Assembly: GCF_016909075.1 (NCBI RefSeq)
Contig: NZ_JAFBFC010000011.1
Span: 1 to 47,304, forward strand
Reading direction: 5' to 3'
DNA: 47,304 bases
Origin: Priestia iocasae
GTDB taxonomy: Bacteria; Bacillota; Bacilli; Bacillales; Bacillaceae_H
Made by a program: the position numbers and the translations under genes. Numbering within the stretch: the stretch's first letter is position 1; each line of letters starts with the position of its first letter. The notes below the pieces were generated by a model, which searched no databases, was not told the DNA's origin, and saw only the letters and a program-made list of their open reading frames with translations. This document shows, in pieces, positions 15,304 through 27,943 of this stretch.

Positions 15304-17382
15304 TTATTCACCTTTATTTTTTTTGATAATCTCTTCTGAGATTGTTTTAGGAACTTCTTCATAGTGATCGAAGTGCATAGAATAAGTACCACGACCTTGA
15401 GTGTTTGAACGTAATGCAGTTGCATAACCAAACATCTCAGAAAGTGGAACGAATGCACGTACAACTTGAGCGTTACCGCGTGCTTCCATACCTTCTACAC
15501 GTCCACGACGAGAAGTGATGTCACCCATGATATCCCCTAGATACTCATCAGGAATAACAACTTCTACCTTCATCATTGGTTCAAGGATAGCAGGGTTACA
15601 TTTTGATACTGCGTTTTTAAGAGCCATAGAAGCGGCAATTTTAAACGCCATCTCACTTGAGTCAACATCATGGTATGATCCGTCAACTAAAGCAGCTTTG
15701 ATATCGATTAATGGGTAACCAGCTAATACACCGTTTTGAAGAGCATCTTCAAGACCAGCTTGTACTGCAGGGATGTATTCACGTGGAACTACACCACCAA
15801 CGATTTTGTTTTCAAACTCAAAGCCTTTACCTTCTTCGTTAGGTTCGAACTCAATCCAAACGTGACCGAATTGTCCACGACCACCAGATTGACGAGCGAA
15901 CTTACCTTCAACTTTCGCACCAGCGCGGAAAGTTTCACGGTATGCTACTTGAGGAGCACCAACGTTAGCTTCTACTTTGAACTCGCGACGCATACGGTCA
16001 ACGATGATATCAAGGTGAAGCTCACCCATACCAGAGATGATGATTTGTCCAGTCTCTGTATTAGTTTCCGCACGGAAAGTTGGATCTTCTTCTTGTAACT
16101 TTTGAAGAGCAGTTGTCATTTTATCTTGGTCAGCTTTTGACTTAGGCTCAACAGATAAAGAGATAACTGGCTCTGGGAATTCCATAGACTCAAGGATAAC
16201 AAGGTTTTTGTCATCACAAAGAGTATCACCAGTTGTTGTATCTTTTAGACCTACAGCTGCTGCGATATCTCCAGCGTAAACTTCAGAGATTTCTTCACGG
16301 CTGTTAGCATGCATTTGTAGGATACGTCCTACACGCTCACGCTTGCCTTTTGTTGAGTTCTGTACATAAGAACCAGAAGATAATTTACCTGAATATACAC
16401 GGAAGAACGTTAACTTACCAACGTAAGGATCCGTCATAACTTTGAATGCTAATGCCGAGAATGGCGCATCATCGCTAGACTCACGTGTAACTTCCTCATC
16501 AGTATCAGGAGTGATACCTTTGATAGCAGGTACATCTAATGGTGAAGGTAAGTAGTCGATAACAGCATCAATCATAAGCTGAACGCCTTTGTTTTTGAAT
16601 GCTGAACCACATACAACTGGATAGAAGTTAACGTCGATTGTACCTTGACGAATAGCAGCTTTCAATTCTTCTTTTGTAAGCTCGCCTTCTTCAAGATATT
16701 TCATCATTAATTCTTCATCTAGTTCAGCTGCAGCTTCAACTAGCTTCGCATGGTACTCTTCAGCTAATTCCTTGTATTCTTCAGGAATTTCTCTAGCGTC
16801 AGTACGAGTACCTAAATCATCAGCATAGTAGTATGCAACCATGTCTACTAAGTCGATGATACCTTCGAATTCATCTTCAGCACCGATTGGTAACTGAATT
16901 GGGTGCGCGTTTGCACCTAAGCGATCATGCATTGTTTTAACTGAATATAAGAAGTCCGCACCGATTTTATCCATTTTATTAACGAATACAACACGTGGAA
17001 CTCCGTATGTTGTCGCTTGACGCCATACAGTTTCAGTTTGAGGCTCAACACCAGATTGAGCATCAAGAACTGCCACCGCACCATCAAGTACACGAAGTGA
17101 ACGTTCAACTTCTACAGTGAAGTCTACGTGTCCAGGAGTATCGATGATGTTAACACGGTGACCTTTCCATTGAGCAGTTGTTGCAGCAGATGTGATTGTA
17201 ATACCACGCTCTTGCTCCTGCTCCATCCAGTCCATTTGTGAAGCTCCTTCATGAGTTTCACCAATTTTATGGATACGACCAGTGTAATAAAGTACACGCT
17301 CAGTCGTAGTTGTTTTACCAGCATCAATGTGAGCCATGATACCGATATTACGAGTGTTTTCTAAGGAGAACTCTCTTGCCAT
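15304..17382 (-). CDS. fusA: Elongation factor G
   Basis: GTPase that drives translocation and, with RRF, ribosome recycling. 692 residues starting [21 protein letters not shown]-loop AHIDAGKT at 17-24, switch [10 protein letters not shown] and NKMDK follow. Domains II-V are complete, ending EIIKKNKGE. Typical Bacillus length. The gene lies between rpsG and tufA. I saw no disruption in the regions where fusidic acid resistance changes occur. Confidence 0.99.
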   Translation of the reverse strand: MAREFSLENTRNIGIMAHIDAGKTTTTERVLYYTGRIHKIGETHEGASQMDWMEQEQERGITITSAATTAQWKGHRVNIIDTPGHVDFTVEVERSLRVLDGAVAVLDAQSGVEPQTETVWRQATTYGVPRVVFVNKMDKIGADFLYSVKTMHDRLGANAHPIQLPIGAEDEFEGIIDLVDMVAYYYADDLGTRTDAREIPEEYKELAEEYHAKLVEAAAELDEELMMKYLEEGELTKEELKAAIRQGTIDVNFYPVVCGSAFKNKGVQLMIDAVIDYLPSPLDVPAIKGITPDTDEEVTRESSDDAPFSALAFKVMTDPYVGKLTFFRVYSGKLSSGSYVQNSTKGKRERVGRILQMHANSREEISEVYAGDIAAAVGLKDTTTGDTLCDDKNLVILESMEFPEPVISLSVEPKSKADQDKMTTALQKLQEEDPTFRAETNTETGQIIISGMGELHLDIIVDRMRREFKVEANVGAPQVAYRETFRAGAKVEGKFARQSGGRGQFGHVWIEFEPNEEGKGFEFENKIVGGVVPREYIPAVQAGLEDALQNGVLAGYPLIDIKAALVDGSYHDVDSSEMAFKIAASMALKNAVSKCNPAILEPMMKVEVVIPDEYLGDIMGDITSRRGRVEGMEARGNAQVVRAFVPLSEMFGYATALRSNTQGRGTYSMHFDHYEEVPKTISEEIIKKNKGE

Positions 17383-17431
17383 GTCGGGTATTTCTCCTTC
17401 CTAATTTAAGATTGTATAGTTTTTTAAAGAA

Positions 17432-17917
<486 letters not shown>

Positions 17918-17944
17918 TCACTATCATTCATCTATTTTTTGAAA

Positions 17945-18415
<471 letters not shown>

Positions 18416-18436
18416 TCATTTTTAAGCAAAAACAAA

Positions 18437-18463
18437 GTTTTTGAAACAAATAATTTCAAAAAC
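18437..18463 (-). terminator. Weak terminator-like stem-loop between rplGB and rpsL
   Basis: Perfect ten-bp arms GTTTTTGAAA (18437-18446) / TTTCAAAAAC (18454-18463), loop of seven, then TTTGTTTTTG on the minus-strand RNA. The stem has only two GC pairs, so any termination would be partial. It starts three bases after the rplGB stop codon and could reduce read-through or mark the 3' end of a short rplGB transcript. Confidence 0.45.
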
Positions 18464-18466
18464 ATT

Positions 18467-18721
18467 TTAACGTATAATTGCAACAGATGAAGCTCCAACT
18501 TCTATTTTACAAGCTTTTCCAAGCTTTTTTGTAGAATCAACATATGTTAATGATATTTTTAACGCATTTGCTGTCTCAATGACTGCTTGAGTAACAAGAG
18601 AATCAGCATCTTCTGCTATAAAAACTTCTTTAACAATACCTTTTTTAAGAGCCTTTACTGTTTGCTTAGTTCCTACAACAATGTTGTTAGCCTGTGATAC
18701 TTTTTCATAAGACACTTTCAT
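18467..18721 (-). CDS. rplGB: L7Ae-family kink-turn RNA-binding protein (YbxF / RplGB)
   Basis: Small L7Ae/L30e-fold protein; B. subtilis YbxF binds kink-turn RNA and associates with the ribosome. I start it at ATG 18719-18721 ([20 protein letters not shown]), 84 residues, because TTTGGAGGAT lies directly upstream; a 17-codon longer frame lacks support. Conserved features include the [12 protein letters not shown] segment, EVFIAEDAD and the C-terminal GASSVAIIR. First gene of the str group after its promoter. Confidence 0.95.
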   Translation of the reverse strand: MKVSYEKVSQANNIVVGTKQTVKALKKGIVKEVFIAEDADSLVTQAVIETANALKISLTYVDSTKKLGKACKIEVGASSVAIIR

Positions 18722-18732
18722 ATCCTCCAAAG

Positions 18733-18760
18733 CAACAGGTGTTTTATAGGAGCACCTTTG
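18733..18760 (-). promoter_or_regulatory. Stem-loop in the rplGB leader
   Basis: Minus-strand RNA CAAAGGTG pairs with CACCTGTTG with one bulged G, giving eight pairs around an 11-base loop. It ends ten bases before the rplGB Shine-Dalgarno and starts just after the expected transcript start. RplGB binds structured RNA, so an autoregulatory site is conceivable but unproven; no complete kink-turn signature is visible. Confidence 0.4.
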
Positions 18761-18762
18761 AT

Positions 18763-18791
18763 ATAGTATCATTCTCTAGAATGGATGTCAA
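18763..18791 (-). promoter_or_regulatory. str operon promoter
   Basis: Minus-strand perfect TTGACA (18786-18791), 17-bp spacer, TACTAT (18763-18768). This is among the best sigma-A promoters in the window. The spacer and part of the -10 coincide with one arm of a long inverted repeat. Confidence 0.75.
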
Positions 18792-18835
18792 CTATGAAAA
18801 AGTATTTTTATAGCTATCCATTCTAGAGGAATGAT
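18768..18835. repeat. 19-bp inverted repeat between rpoC and rplGB
   Basis: Arms ATCATTCTCTAGAATGGAT (18768-18786) and ATCCATTCTAGAGGAATGAT (18816-18835), complementary except for one extra base, separated by 29 bp. It begins 11 bp after the rpoC stop codon. In RNA from rpoC it would fold into a long stem without a U-tract; in DNA it overlaps the str promoter spacer. Confidence 0.85.
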
Positions 18836-18846
18836 TTTTAAAGTAA

Positions 18847-21800
18847 TTAGTCTACTGTTACAACTTCTTCAGACTCTTTCGCAACAGGCTCTGTTAAACG
18901 ATAGCGAGTCATACCTGTACCAGCAGGAACTAACTTACCAATGATAACATTTTCTTTAAGACCTAGTAATTCATCACGTTTCCCTTTGATAGCTGCATCT
19001 GTAAGAACGCGTGTTGTTTCTTGGAATGATGCTGCAGATAGGAATGAATCTGTTTCAAGAGATGCTTTTGTAATACCAAGTAGGATTGGACGACCTGTAG
19101 CAGGACGATTTCCTTCTAGTAATACTTTTTCGTTTGCATCTGTAAATTGGTGAACATCGAGAAGAGATCCAGGTAGTACATCTGTATCTCCAGCATCGAT
19201 AACACGTACTTTACGAAGCATTTGACGCACCATTACCTCTACGTGCTTATCTCCAATTTCTACCCCTTGCATACGGTATACTTTTTGAACTTCACGTAAT
19301 AAGTATTCTTGAACAGACGTGATATCTTTTACTTTTAATAATTCTTTCGGATCGATTGAACCTTCCGTTAACTCTTGACCACTTAATACTTGTTGGCCTT
19401 CAGCAACTTTTAGACGTGCACTGTAAGGAGCTGTGTACGAACGGCTTTCAATGTCACCTTGAACCGTAATCTCATGTTGACGGTCACGGCCTTCTGTAAT
19501 AGCAGTAACAGTTCCAGAGATTTCTGTAATAACAGCTTGACCTTTTGGATTACGCGCTTCGAAAATCTCTTGAATACGCGGTAAACCTTGTGTGATATCG
19601 TCTCCGGCTACCCCACCTGTATGGAATGTACGCATCGTTAACTGTGTACCTGGCTCACCAATTGATTGAGCGGCAATGATACCAACTGCTTCACCCACTT
19701 CAACTTCTGAACCTGTTGCCAAGTTACGACCATAACATTTTTTACATACACCATGGCGTGTGTTACACGTAAACGCTGAGCGAATCCATACTTGTTCAAT
19801 ACCAGCTTCAACAATTGTTGTTGCGATATCTTCTGTAATCAGTTCGTTTTCACCAACAAGAACTTCATTTGTTTCAGGGTGAACAACAGCTTTACGAGCA
19901 TAACGACCGATTAAACGCTCATCAAGTTTTTCAATCTCTTCTGTTCCTTCTTTGATTGCAACAGCAAGGATACCTCTGTCTGTTCCACAATCGTCATCAC
20001 GTACGATAACATCTTGTGCAACATCAACAAGACGACGAGTAAGGTAACCTGAGTCAGCTGTTTTAAGAGCTGTATCGGCAAGACCTTTACGAGCACCATG
20101 CGTTGAGATGAAGTATTCTAATACTGTTAAACCTTCACGGAAACTAGATTTGATTGGTAATTCAATAATACGTCCAGATGGGTTAGCCATTAGTCCACGC
20201 ATACCAGCAAGCTGAGTGAAGTTTGACGCGTTACCACGAGCACCTGAGTCACTCATCATAAAGATTGGGTTGCGCTTATTTAATGACGCCATTAACTTAC
20301 CTTGAATTACGTCTTTTGCAGCACTCCAGATTGAGATAACACGATCATAACGCTCGTCTTCAGTAATTAAACCACGACGGAACTGTTTTAATACGTTATC
20401 TACTTTCGCTTGTGCTTCGTGTAAAATAACTTCTTTTTCACCTAAAACTACGATATCAGCTACACCAACTGTAATACCTGCTTTAGTTGAATATCTAAAT
20501 CCAAGGTTTTTCATGCGATCAAGCATCTTAGACGTTTCTGTAATCTTGAAACGTTTGAATACTTCTGCAATGATGTTTCCAAGAATTTTCTTCTTAAATG
20601 GTGCAATGACTGGTTGTTCTTTAATGAACGCCTTCACATCTGCACCTTTATCTACGAAGTACTGAAGTGGTGTTTGTACTTCTAAATTTTGCTTTGTTGG
20701 CTCGTTAATATATGGGAAAGATTTTGGTAAAATCTCGTTAAATACTAACTTCCCTACTGTTGTTACAAGCAACTGCTTGTTTTGCTCGTCAGTGAACGTT
20801 TCGTTATTTAAAGAACCAGCGTATACAGCTACACGCGTATGAAGATGAACATATCCATTTTGATATGCTAGCAATGCTTCGTTTGTATCTTTAAATATCA
20901 TACCTTCTCCAACTGCATCTTCACGCTCTAATGTTAGGTAATAGTTACCTAATACCATATCCTGTGAAGGAGTAACAACTGGTTTTCCATCTTTAGGGTT
21001 TAAGATGTTTTGTGCCGCAAGCATTAAAATACGCGCTTCAGCTTGTGCTTCAGCAGAAAGCGGTACGTGAACAGCCATTTGGTCACCGTCAAAATCGGCG
21101 TTGTATGCTGTACATACAAGTGGATGTAGACGGATTGCACGACCTTCTACAAGAGTTGGCTCAAATGCTTGAATTCCAAGTCTATGTAGCGTTGGTGCAC
21201 GGTTAAGTAGTACTGGATGTTCTTTAATAACAGACTCCAATACATCCCATACCTCTGGTTGTACGCGTTCAATTTTACGCTTCGCACTCTTAATGTTATG
21301 AGCTAAACCACGTTCTACAAGCTCTTTCATAACGAAAGGCTTGAATAGTTCTAACGCCATTTCTTTTGGTAAACCACATTGATACATCTTTAAGTTCGGA
21401 CCTACAACGATAACCGAACGACCAGAGTAATCTACACGTTTACCTAGTAAGTTTTGACGGAAGCGTCCTTGTTTACCTTTTAACATATGAGAAAGTGACT
21501 TTAATGGACGGTTACCTGGTCCTGTTACAGGACGACCACGACGACCGTTATCAATTAACGCATCAACTGCTTCTTGAAGCATACGCTTTTCGTTTTGAAC
21601 GATAATGCTTGGAGCTCCAAGATCTAAAAGACGCTTTAAACGATTGTTACGGTTAATAACACGACGATATAAGTCATTCAAGTCAGAAGTAGCGAAACGG
21701 CCACCGTCAAGTTGTACCATTGGACGTAACTCAGGTGGGATAACTGGTAATACATCTAGAATCATCCAGAATGGTTCGTTACCAGAATTTCTAAATGCTT

Positions 21801-22440
21801 CAAGTACTTCTAAACGCTTGATAGCTCTTGTACGTCTTTGTCCTTGTGCAGTCTTTAACTCTTCTTTTAATGAGTCAACTTCTTTATCAAGATCAATATC
21901 TTGTAAGATTTTCTTAACAGCTTCTGCACCCATTGCTGCTTGGAACGTCTGACCATACTTTTCACGGTATGCACGATATTCTTTTTCTGATAAAAGTTGC
22001 TTCTTCTCTAGTGGTGTATCACCAGTGTCAGTCACAACATACGACGCAAAATAAATAATTTCCTCTAGCGCACGAGGGGACATGTCTAAGACAAGTCCCA
22101 TGCGGCTAGGAATACCTTTAAAGTACCAGATGTGTGAAACCGGTGCGGCTAATTCAATATGTCCCATGCGCTCACGACGAACTTTCGCACGCGTAACTTC
22201 AACACCACAACGATCACATACAACGCCTTTATAACGAACACGTTTATATTTTCCACAATGACATTCCCAGTCTTTTTGTGGACCAAAAATACGCTCACAG
22301 AACAAACCATCTTTTTCAGGTTTTAATGTACGGTAGTTAATGGTTTCAGGTTTCTTGACCTCACCATACGACCAAGAGCGAATTTTATCCGGCGAAGCTA
22401 GACCAATTTTCATATACTCAAAGTTATTAACATCTAGCAA
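18847..22440 (-). CDS. rpoC: RNA polymerase beta' subunit
   Basis: Carries the catalytic centre of RNA polymerase. 1197 residues; TTG start at 22438-22440 preceded by GGGAGGTAGG, translating [20 protein letters not shown]. The N-terminal zinc ribbon C60, C62, C75, C78 is intact, the catalytic [12 protein letters not shown] motif is present, and the second zinc site lies in [15 protein letters not shown]. Gram-positive beta' lacks the long insertion of enteric homologues, as here. It follows rpoB by 60 bp. Confidence 0.99.
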   Translation of the reverse strand: MLDVNNFEYMKIGLASPDKIRSWSYGEVKKPETINYRTLKPEKDGLFCERIFGPQKDWECHCGKYKRVRYKGVVCDRCGVEVTRAKVRRERMGHIELAAPVSHIWYFKGIPSRMGLVLDMSPRALEEIIYFASYVVTDTGDTPLEKKQLLSEKEYRAYREKYGQTFQAAMGAEAVKKILQDIDLDKEVDSLKEELKTAQGQRRTRAIKRLEVLEAFRNSGNEPFWMILDVLPVIPPELRPMVQLDGGRFATSDLNDLYRRVINRNNRLKRLLDLGAPSIIVQNEKRMLQEAVDALIDNGRRGRPVTGPGNRPLKSLSHMLKGKQGRFRQNLLGKRVDYSGRSVIVVGPNLKMYQCGLPKEMALELFKPFVMKELVERGLAHNIKSAKRKIERVQPEVWDVLESVIKEHPVLLNRAPTLHRLGIQAFEPTLVEGRAIRLHPLVCTAYNADFDGDQMAVHVPLSAEAQAEARILMLAAQNILNPKDGKPVVTPSQDMVLGNYYLTLEREDAVGEGMIFKDTNEALLAYQNGYVHLHTRVAVYAGSLNNETFTDEQNKQLLVTTVGKLVFNEILPKSFPYINEPTKQNLEVQTPLQYFVDKGADVKAFIKEQPVIAPFKKKILGNIIAEVFKRFKITETSKMLDRMKNLGFRYSTKAGITVGVADIVVLGEKEVILHEAQAKVDNVLKQFRRGLITEDERYDRVISIWSAAKDVIQGKLMASLNKRNPIFMMSDSGARGNASNFTQLAGMRGLMANPSGRIIELPIKSSFREGLTVLEYFISTHGARKGLADTALKTADSGYLTRRLVDVAQDVIVRDDDCGTDRGILAVAIKEGTEEIEKLDERLIGRYARKAVVHPETNEVLVGENELITEDIATTIVEAGIEQVWIRSAFTCNTRHGVCKKCYGRNLATGSEVEVGEAVGIIAAQSIGEPGTQLTMRTFHTGGVAGDDITQGLPRIQEIFEARNPKGQAVITEISGTVTAITEGRDRQHEITVQGDIESRSYTAPYSARLKVAEGQQVLSGQELTEGSIDPKELLKVKDITSVQEYLLREVQKVYRMQGVEIGDKHVEVMVRQMLRKVRVIDAGDTDVLPGSLLDVHQFTDANEKVLLEGNRPATGRPILLGITKASLETDSFLSAASFQETTRVLTDAAIKGKRDELLGLKENVIIGKLVPAGTGMTRYRLTEPVAKESEEVVTVD

Positions 22441-22500
22441 GGAGCCTACCTCCCTTTTAATCTACAGGTTTTTACCTCATTGCTTCTATCAAAGCTAAAT

Positions 22501-25500
22501 TTATTCTTTCGTCACAGGGTCTTTTTCGCCCTCTACAACAGGTTCACTATCGTTATCTGCAATAATTGATTCAGTTGGTTGATCATGATCATCTTCTGAA
22601 TCTACAATATCAATTTCCTGCTCATCAGCTGAAAGCATCTTAACATCCATACCTAAACTTTGTAACTCTTTAATCAATACCTTGAATGATTCAGGGATAC
22701 CTGGTTCTGGAATGTTTTCACCTTTCACGATCGCTTCGTACGTTTTAACACGTCCAACAACGTCATCTGATTTCACAGTTAAGATTTCTTGTAATGTGTA
22801 AGCAGCACCGTATGCTTCAAGTGCCCATACCTCCATCTCACCAAAACGCTGACCTCCAAATTGTGCTTTACCACCAAGAGGCTGTTGCGTAACAAGTGAG
22901 TATGGTCCAGTTGAACGAGCATGAAGCTTGTCATCAACCATGTGAGCAAGTTTGATCATATACATGATCCCTACTGATACACGGTTATCAAACGGCTCAC
23001 CCGTTCTTCCATCATATAAGACAGTTTTCGCATCACGAGACATGCCTGCTTCTTCAATTGTTGCCCATACATCTTCCTCACGTGCTCCATCAAATACTGG
23101 AGATGCAACATGAATGCCTAGCTGACGAGCAGCCATACCTAAGTGCAACTCTAGCACCTGACCGATATTCATACGTGAAGGTACCCCTAATGGGTTTAAC
23201 ATGATATCGATTGGCGTACCATCTGGTAAGTAAGGCATATCTTCTTCTGGTAAGATACGAGAGATAACACCCTTGTTACCATGTCGACCGGCCATCTTAT
23301 CACCTTCAGAAATCTTACGCTTCTGAACAATATACACACGTACTAATTGGTTCACACCTGGTGGTAACTCGTCTCCATCTTCACGGTTGAAGACTTTAAC
23401 ATCAAGAATAATTCCGCCTCCACCATGTGGCACACGAAGAGATGTATCACGAACTTCACGTGCTTTCTCACCGAAGATTGCATGTAGTAGACGTTCTTCT
23501 GCTGTTAATTCTGTAACTCCTTTTGGGGTTACTTTACCAACTAGAAGGTCTCCGTCTTTTACTTCAGCACCAATTCGGATGATTCCGCGCTCATCTAGGT
23601 TGCGAAGAGCATCTTCACCAACGTTAGGAATGTCACGTGTAATTTCTTCTGGTCCAAGCTTCGTATCACGAGACTCAGATTCATATTCTTCAATATGAAC
23701 AGAAGTGTATACATCATCTTTTACAAGGCGTTCACTCATGATGATGGCATCCTCGTAGTTATAACCATCCCACGTCATGAAACCAACCATTACGTTACGA
23801 CCTAAAGCAAGTTCACCTTTTTCCATTGATGGACCATCTGCTAAAATTTCACCTTTTACTACTTGATCTCCTACTGAAACAATAGGACGTTGATTGTAGC
23901 AAGTACCTTGGTTTGAACGAATAAACTTCAATAAGCGGTACTTATCTAGGTTTCCTTTTACTTTTTGACCATCAACTTCTTCATAACGACGAACCCATAC
24001 TTGCTTCGCTTCAACACGCTCTACAACACCTGGGTGTTTACAGATAACTGCTGCACCAGAGTCTTTACCAGATACGTATTCCATACCAGTTCCGACAATC
24101 GGCGCTTCCGGATTTAATAAAGGCACGGCTTGACGTTGCATGTTCGCACCCATTAATGCACGGTTGGAGTCATCATTTTCTAAGAACGGGATACAAGCAG
24201 TCGCAGCTGATACAACTTGCTTAGGAGATACATCCATATAGTCAAGTCGATCACGTCTTACAACTGTGTTCTCTCCACGGAAACGAGCTACGATGTTTTC
24301 ATCTAAGAATGAACCATCATCGCCTAAGCGAGCATTTGCTTGGGCTACTACATAATTATCTTCTTCATCGGCTGTTAAGTAGTCAATACGGTCCGTCACT
24401 TTACCAGTTTCAGGATCAATACGACGATACGGCGTTTCGATGAAGCCAAATTTATTTACTTTTGCATATGAAGATAAAGAGTTGATTAATCCGATGTTTG
24501 GACCCTCTGGCGTTTCAATTGGACACATACGACCATAGTGAGAGTAGTGAACGTCACGCACTTCAAATCCAGCGCGCTCACGCGTTAAACCACCAGGACC
24601 TAAGGCAGATAATCTGCGTTTATGTGTTAATTCAGCTAATGGGTTCGTTTGATCCATGAACTGAGATAACTGAGAGCTACCAAAGAACTCTTTAATCGCT
24701 GCAATAACAGGACGAATGTTTATTAATTGCTGTGGTGTAATTGTATTTGTGTCTTGAATTGACATTCTTTCACGAACCACACGTTCCATACGAGATAGCC
24801 CGATACGGAATTGGTTCTGTAACAATTCACCTACAGAACGAAGGCGACGGTTTCCTAAGTGATCAATGTCATCTGTATCGCCTACATTGTGTAACAGGTT
24901 AAAGAAATAACTAATAGAAGATAAGATATCAGCAGGTGTGATATTTTTCACTTCTTCTGTTACATAAGCATTACCTAATACATTAATTACTTTTTCTCCA
25001 TCTGGATCGTTTGGAGCATAAATTTTAATAGATTGAAGTGTTACATCATCTTCTACAACTCCACCAACAGGGTTGTAAGTTTTGAAGTTTACACCACTTT
25101 CAATCATTGGTAGAATACGATCAAGCGTACGACGATCAATCATCGAACCTTTTTCTGCAATAATCTCACCAGTCTCTGGATCAACTAACGTTTCTGCTAA
25201 ACGTTGATTGAAAAGACGATGTTTGATATGCAGCTTTTTGTTAATTTTATAGCGACCTACATTCGCTAAATCATAGCGTTTAGGATCAAAGAATCGAGAA
25301 ACTAGTAATGTTTTAGCATTCTCAACTGTAGGTGGCTCTCCAGGACGTAGACGCTCATAGATTTCTAATAGCGCTTTTTCTGTACTTTCCGTATTATCTT
25401 TTTCAAGCGTATTACGGATGTACTCATTGTCCCCTACTAATTCTAAAATCTCTTGATCAGAACCGAAACCTAAAGCACGTAATAATACTGTTACTGGTAG

Positions 25501-26067
25501 CTTTCGCGTACGATCAATACGTACATATACAACATCTTTGGCATCTGTTTCATACTCTAACCATGCACCACGGTTTGGAATAACAGTTGCTGTGTAACCT
25601 CTTTTACCATTTTTGTCTACTTTACCACTATAGTAAACGCTTGGTGAGCGTACCAACTGTGATACGATAACGCGCTCTGCACCATTAATTACAAATGTGC
25701 CAGTTTCCGTCATCAATGGGAAATCACCCATAAACACATCTTGGTCTTTTACTTCACCAGTTTCTTTATTAATTAAACGCACCTTAACACGTAGAGGTGC
25801 AGCGTAGGTTACATCGCGCTCTTTGGATTCCTCAACGGAATATTTCGGATCTCCTAAGCTGTAGTCAATAAATTCTAAAGATAAATTACCCGTAAAATCC
25901 TCAATTGGAGAAATATCTTGAAACATTTCTCTTAATCCTTCATCTAAGAACCATTGGTAAGAAGATGTTTGGATTTCAATCAGATTAGGTAATTCTAATA
26001 CTTCACTAATGCGCGCATAACTTCTGCGTTGGCGGTGGCGTCCATACTGAACTAGTTGACCTGTCAA
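22501..26067 (-). CDS. rpoB: RNA polymerase beta subunit
   Basis: Second large catalytic subunit of RNA polymerase. I start it at TTG 26065-26067 ([20 protein letters not shown], read with initiator Met), 1188 residues, because GAGGGGTGA sits at proper spacing; the GTG three codons upstream lies inside that ribosome binding site. The rifampicin region [20 protein letters not shown] followed by [10 protein letters not shown] is wild type. The C-terminus is extended by an acidic tail of about 40 residues ([16 protein letters not shown] region), as in many Bacillus beta subunits. Confidence 0.98.
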   Translation of the reverse strand: MTGQLVQYGRHRQRRSYARISEVLELPNLIEIQTSSYQWFLDEGLREMFQDISPIEDFTGNLSLEFIDYSLGDPKYSVEESKERDVTYAAPLRVKVRLINKETGEVKDQDVFMGDFPLMTETGTFVINGAERVIVSQLVRSPSVYYSGKVDKNGKRGYTATVIPNRGAWLEYETDAKDVVYVRIDRTRKLPVTVLLRALGFGSDQEILELVGDNEYIRNTLEKDNTESTEKALLEIYERLRPGEPPTVENAKTLLVSRFFDPKRYDLANVGRYKINKKLHIKHRLFNQRLAETLVDPETGEIIAEKGSMIDRRTLDRILPMIESGVNFKTYNPVGGVVEDDVTLQSIKIYAPNDPDGEKVINVLGNAYVTEEVKNITPADILSSISYFFNLLHNVGDTDDIDHLGNRRLRSVGELLQNQFRIGLSRMERVVRERMSIQDTNTITPQQLINIRPVIAAIKEFFGSSQLSQFMDQTNPLAELTHKRRLSALGPGGLTRERAGFEVRDVHYSHYGRMCPIETPEGPNIGLINSLSSYAKVNKFGFIETPYRRIDPETGKVTDRIDYLTADEEDNYVVAQANARLGDDGSFLDENIVARFRGENTVVRRDRLDYMDVSPKQVVSAATACIPFLENDDSNRALMGANMQRQAVPLLNPEAPIVGTGMEYVSGKDSGAAVICKHPGVVERVEAKQVWVRRYEEVDGQKVKGNLDKYRLLKFIRSNQGTCYNQRPIVSVGDQVVKGEILADGPSMEKGELALGRNVMVGFMTWDGYNYEDAIIMSERLVKDDVYTSVHIEEYESESRDTKLGPEEITRDIPNVGEDALRNLDERGIIRIGAEVKDGDLLVGKVTPKGVTELTAEERLLHAIFGEKAREVRDTSLRVPHGGGGIILDVKVFNREDGDELPPGVNQLVRVYIVQKRKISEGDKMAGRHGNKGVISRILPEEDMPYLPDGTPIDIMLNPLGVPSRMNIGQVLELHLGMAARQLGIHVASPVFDGAREEDVWATIEEAGMSRDAKTVLYDGRTGEPFDNRVSVGIMYMIKLAHMVDDKLHARSTGPYSLVTQQPLGGKAQFGGQRFGEMEVWALEAYGAAYTLQEILTVKSDDVVGRVKTYEAIVKGENIPEPGIPESFKVLIKELQSLGMDVKMLSADEQEIDIVDSEDDHDQPTESIIADNDSEPVVEGEKDPVTKE

Positions 26068-26100
26068 CTGATTCACCCCTCAAATCAAGCGTTATTGTTC

Positions 26101-26141
26101 AAAAAAATAATAAATAAACATATAGTTTATTATTAAACAAA
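26101..26141 (-). terminator. AU-rich attenuator-like hairpin in the rpoB leader
   Basis: On the minus-strand RNA, AATAATAAAC pairs with GTTTATTTATT (one bulge) around a five-base loop and is followed by a run of U. It lies about 35-75 bases before the rpoB start. The stem has a single GC pair, so it would be a very weak terminator; I list it because of its placement and U-tract. Confidence 0.25.
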
Positions 26142-26310
26142 AGAAAAATGGTTTCTTTAAATAGAAAACCACAATTTCATGAAAAACGTACTATTGATTT
26201 TATTAGCTTTTCCATTAAGACTAGAATTATACCTACTATTTTATGTATAAAAAAGTCATGATGGAATAATGATATATTGGCATTTTATAATGCTAACATA
26301 ATCAAAAAAG

Positions 26311-26916
26311 TTAGTCAACATTTTTGGCAAATATGATATAATATCCTTTTTTCTTTTCTACTACTTCCACTTCGTTAAACAAAGTTTCTAACTTATCGAC
26401 CGCAGATGGTGCTCCTTGCTTCTTCTGAATAACCACCCATAACTCTCCACCTTTTACAAGATGACTAGCTGCTCCTTCGAGAATTTCATGTACAACCTTT
26501 TTACCAGCTCGAATAGGCGGATTGGTTAAAATTGATGCAAACTGTTTTTCTTCTACACTGTCAAAGCAAAAACTTTTATAGATTTTTACATTCTCTACCT
26601 TATTTTGAGAAGCATTTAATTTGGCTAGCTCAATTGCCCGTTCGTTTACATCTACCATATGAACACTTCTTGTTGGGTCACTTTTAGCAACAGATAAACC
26701 AATCGGTCCATATCCACAGCCAACATCTAGTATTGGTCCTTCAACTTCCGGCAATTTAAAAGCTTCTATTAATACACGAGAACCAAAATCTACTTCTTTC
26801 TTGGAAAAGACACCTTGATCACTAGTAAAAGAAAAAGATTGGTCTCTTAGTGAAAAAGAAAAAGTATGACGATCACTGTTTACAGAAGGTGTATTTGAAT
26901 AATAATGCTCTGTCAA
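26311..26916 (-). CDS. ybxB: RsmC-like class I methyltransferase YbxB
   Basis: A 201-residue SAM-dependent methyltransferase. TTG start at 26914-26916 with GGAGGTTATAGA upstream, translating MTEHYYSNTPSVNSDRHTFS. Motif I is DVGCGYGPIG (64-73), the acidic DVN follows beta 2, and the catalytic NPPIR (132-136) resembles N2-guanine rRNA methyltransferases such as RsmC. The rRNA or other target in Bacillus is not settled, so the substrate is inference. It sits between rplL and rpoB, as in other Bacillaceae, and has its own candidate promoter after the rplL terminator. Confidence 0.93.
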   Translation of the reverse strand: MTEHYYSNTPSVNSDRHTFSFSLRDQSFSFTSDQGVFSKKEVDFGSRVLIEAFKLPEVEGPILDVGCGYGPIGLSVAKSDPTRSVHMVDVNERAIELAKLNASQNKVENVKIYKSFCFDSVEEKQFASILTNPPIRAGKKVVHEILEGAASHLVKGGELWVVIQKKQGAPSAVDKLETLFNEVEVVEKKKGYYIIFAKNVD

Positions 26917-26955
26917 TCTATAACCTCCTACCTCAATGTATTGATTTCTTCATTT

Positions 26956-26984
26956 ACTATATAATAAAATTCAAGCACAAGCAA
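26956..26984 (-). promoter_or_regulatory. Candidate promoter for ybxB-rpoB-rpoC
   Basis: Minus-strand TTGCTT (26979-26984), 17-bp spacer, TATAGT (26956-26961). The -35 overlaps the U-tract of the rplL terminator, so it would restart transcription right after it. The 243-bp region 26068-26310 before rpoB also has a TATAAT-like -10 near 26224 but no good -35. Confidence 0.45.
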
Positions 26985-27014
26985 AAAAGCTCGCTTAAGC
27001 AAGCGAGCTTTTTT
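26983..27014 (-). terminator. Rho-independent terminator after rplL
   Basis: Symmetric arms AAAAAAGCTCGCTT (26983-26996) and AAGCGAGCTTTTTT (27001-27014) around a four-base loop, ending in a U-tract on the minus-strand RNA. It begins 15 bp after the rplL stop codon and should uncouple most L10-L12 transcription from rpoBC. Confidence 0.92.
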
Positions 27015-27029
27015 AAATAAAAACGTTAA

Positions 27030-27392
27030 TTACTTAACTTCTACAGAAGCGCCAACTTCTTCAAGTTTAGCTTTCATTTCTTCAGCTTCTTCTTTAGAAA
27101 CGCCTTCTTTAAGAGCTTTTGGAGTGTTGTCAACTAATTCTTTAGCTTCTTTTAAGCCAAGACCAGTGATTTCACGTACTACTTTGATAACCTTGATTTT
27201 TTGTCCGCCAGCACTTTCAAGTACTACGTCAAACTCAGTTTTCTCAGCAGCAGCTTCACCAGCAGCGCCACCCATAACAGCTACAGGAGCAGCAGCAGTT
27301 ACACCAAATTCTTCTTCGATAGCTTTTACTAAATCGTTAAGTTCTAAAACAGTCATTTCTTTAACTGCTTCAATGATTTGTTCTTTAGTCAT
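27030..27392 (-). CDS. rplL: 50S ribosomal protein L7/L12
   Basis: Stalk protein that recruits translation GTPases. 120 residues: N-terminal dimerisation helices starting [20 protein letters not shown], an Ala/Gly-rich hinge (about 33-50), and the C-terminal factor-binding domain with [20 protein letters not shown]. Multiple copies bind L10, encoded 50 bp upstream. A strong terminator follows. Confidence 0.98.
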   Translation of the reverse strand: MTKEQIIEAVKEMTVLELNDLVKAIEEEFGVTAAAPVAVMGGAAGEAAAEKTEFDVVLESAGGQKIKVIKVVREITGLGLKEAKELVDNTPKALKEGVSKEEAEEMKAKLEEVGASVEVK

Positions 27393-27442
27393 TGTAAATT
27401 TCCTCCTTATATCCTTTTAAAGTTTATAGATAACAAACTAGA

Positions 27443-27943
27443 TTATGCGCCTTGTTCTTCTTTTTGATCTGCCACAGCTTTTGTAGCAAGAGCAAGGTTG
27501 CGAATTGGAGCTTGAAGAACGCTAAGCAACATAGAAAGTAAACCTTCGCGAGATGGTAGTTCTGCAAGAGCTTTAATTTCTTCAACAGTTGTTACGTTAC
27601 CTTCGATTACACCAGCTTTAATCTCTAATGCTTCGTGCTTTTTAGCGAAATCATTTAAGATTTTCGCAGGAGCAACCACATCTTCGCCACCAAACGCGAT
27701 TGCGTTCGGACCTGTTAACGCGTCGTTAAGACCTGTTAACTCAGCTTGCTCTGCAGCACGGCGAGTTAAAGAGTTTTTGTAAACTTTGAACTCAATACCC
27801 GCTTCACGTAATTGTTTACGAAGCTCAGTTACTTCTGAAACATTTAATCCACGGTAGTCAACTACGATAGTAGAGTTGCTAGCTTTGAACTTGTCAGCAA
27901 TCTCTTCTACGACTTGTTTCTTTTGTTCAATTGCGCTGCTCAT
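27443..27943 (-). CDS. rplJ: 50S ribosomal protein L10
   Basis: Anchors L7/L12 dimers to the ribosome. The start is ATG 27941-27943 ([20 protein letters not shown]), 166 residues, with AGGAGGTG upstream; the 11-codon longer frame runs through that site. The N-terminal rRNA-binding domain and the C-terminal helix that carries the L12 dimers are complete. It is preceded by an L10-type leader with a transcription terminator. Confidence 0.98.
   Translation of the reverse strand: MSSAIEQKKQVVEEIADKFKASNSTIVVDYRGLNVSEVTELRKQLREAGIEFKVYKNSLTRRAAEQAELTGLNDALTGPNAIAFGGEDVVAPAKILNDFAKKHEALEIKAGVIEGNVTTVEEIKALAELPSREGLLSMLLSVLQAPIRNLALATKAVADQKEEQGA

Noticed and set aside
15736-16098. 120-codon plus-strand frame opposite fusA
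   Set aside because: Antisense shadow of a highly conserved gene with no initiation signals.
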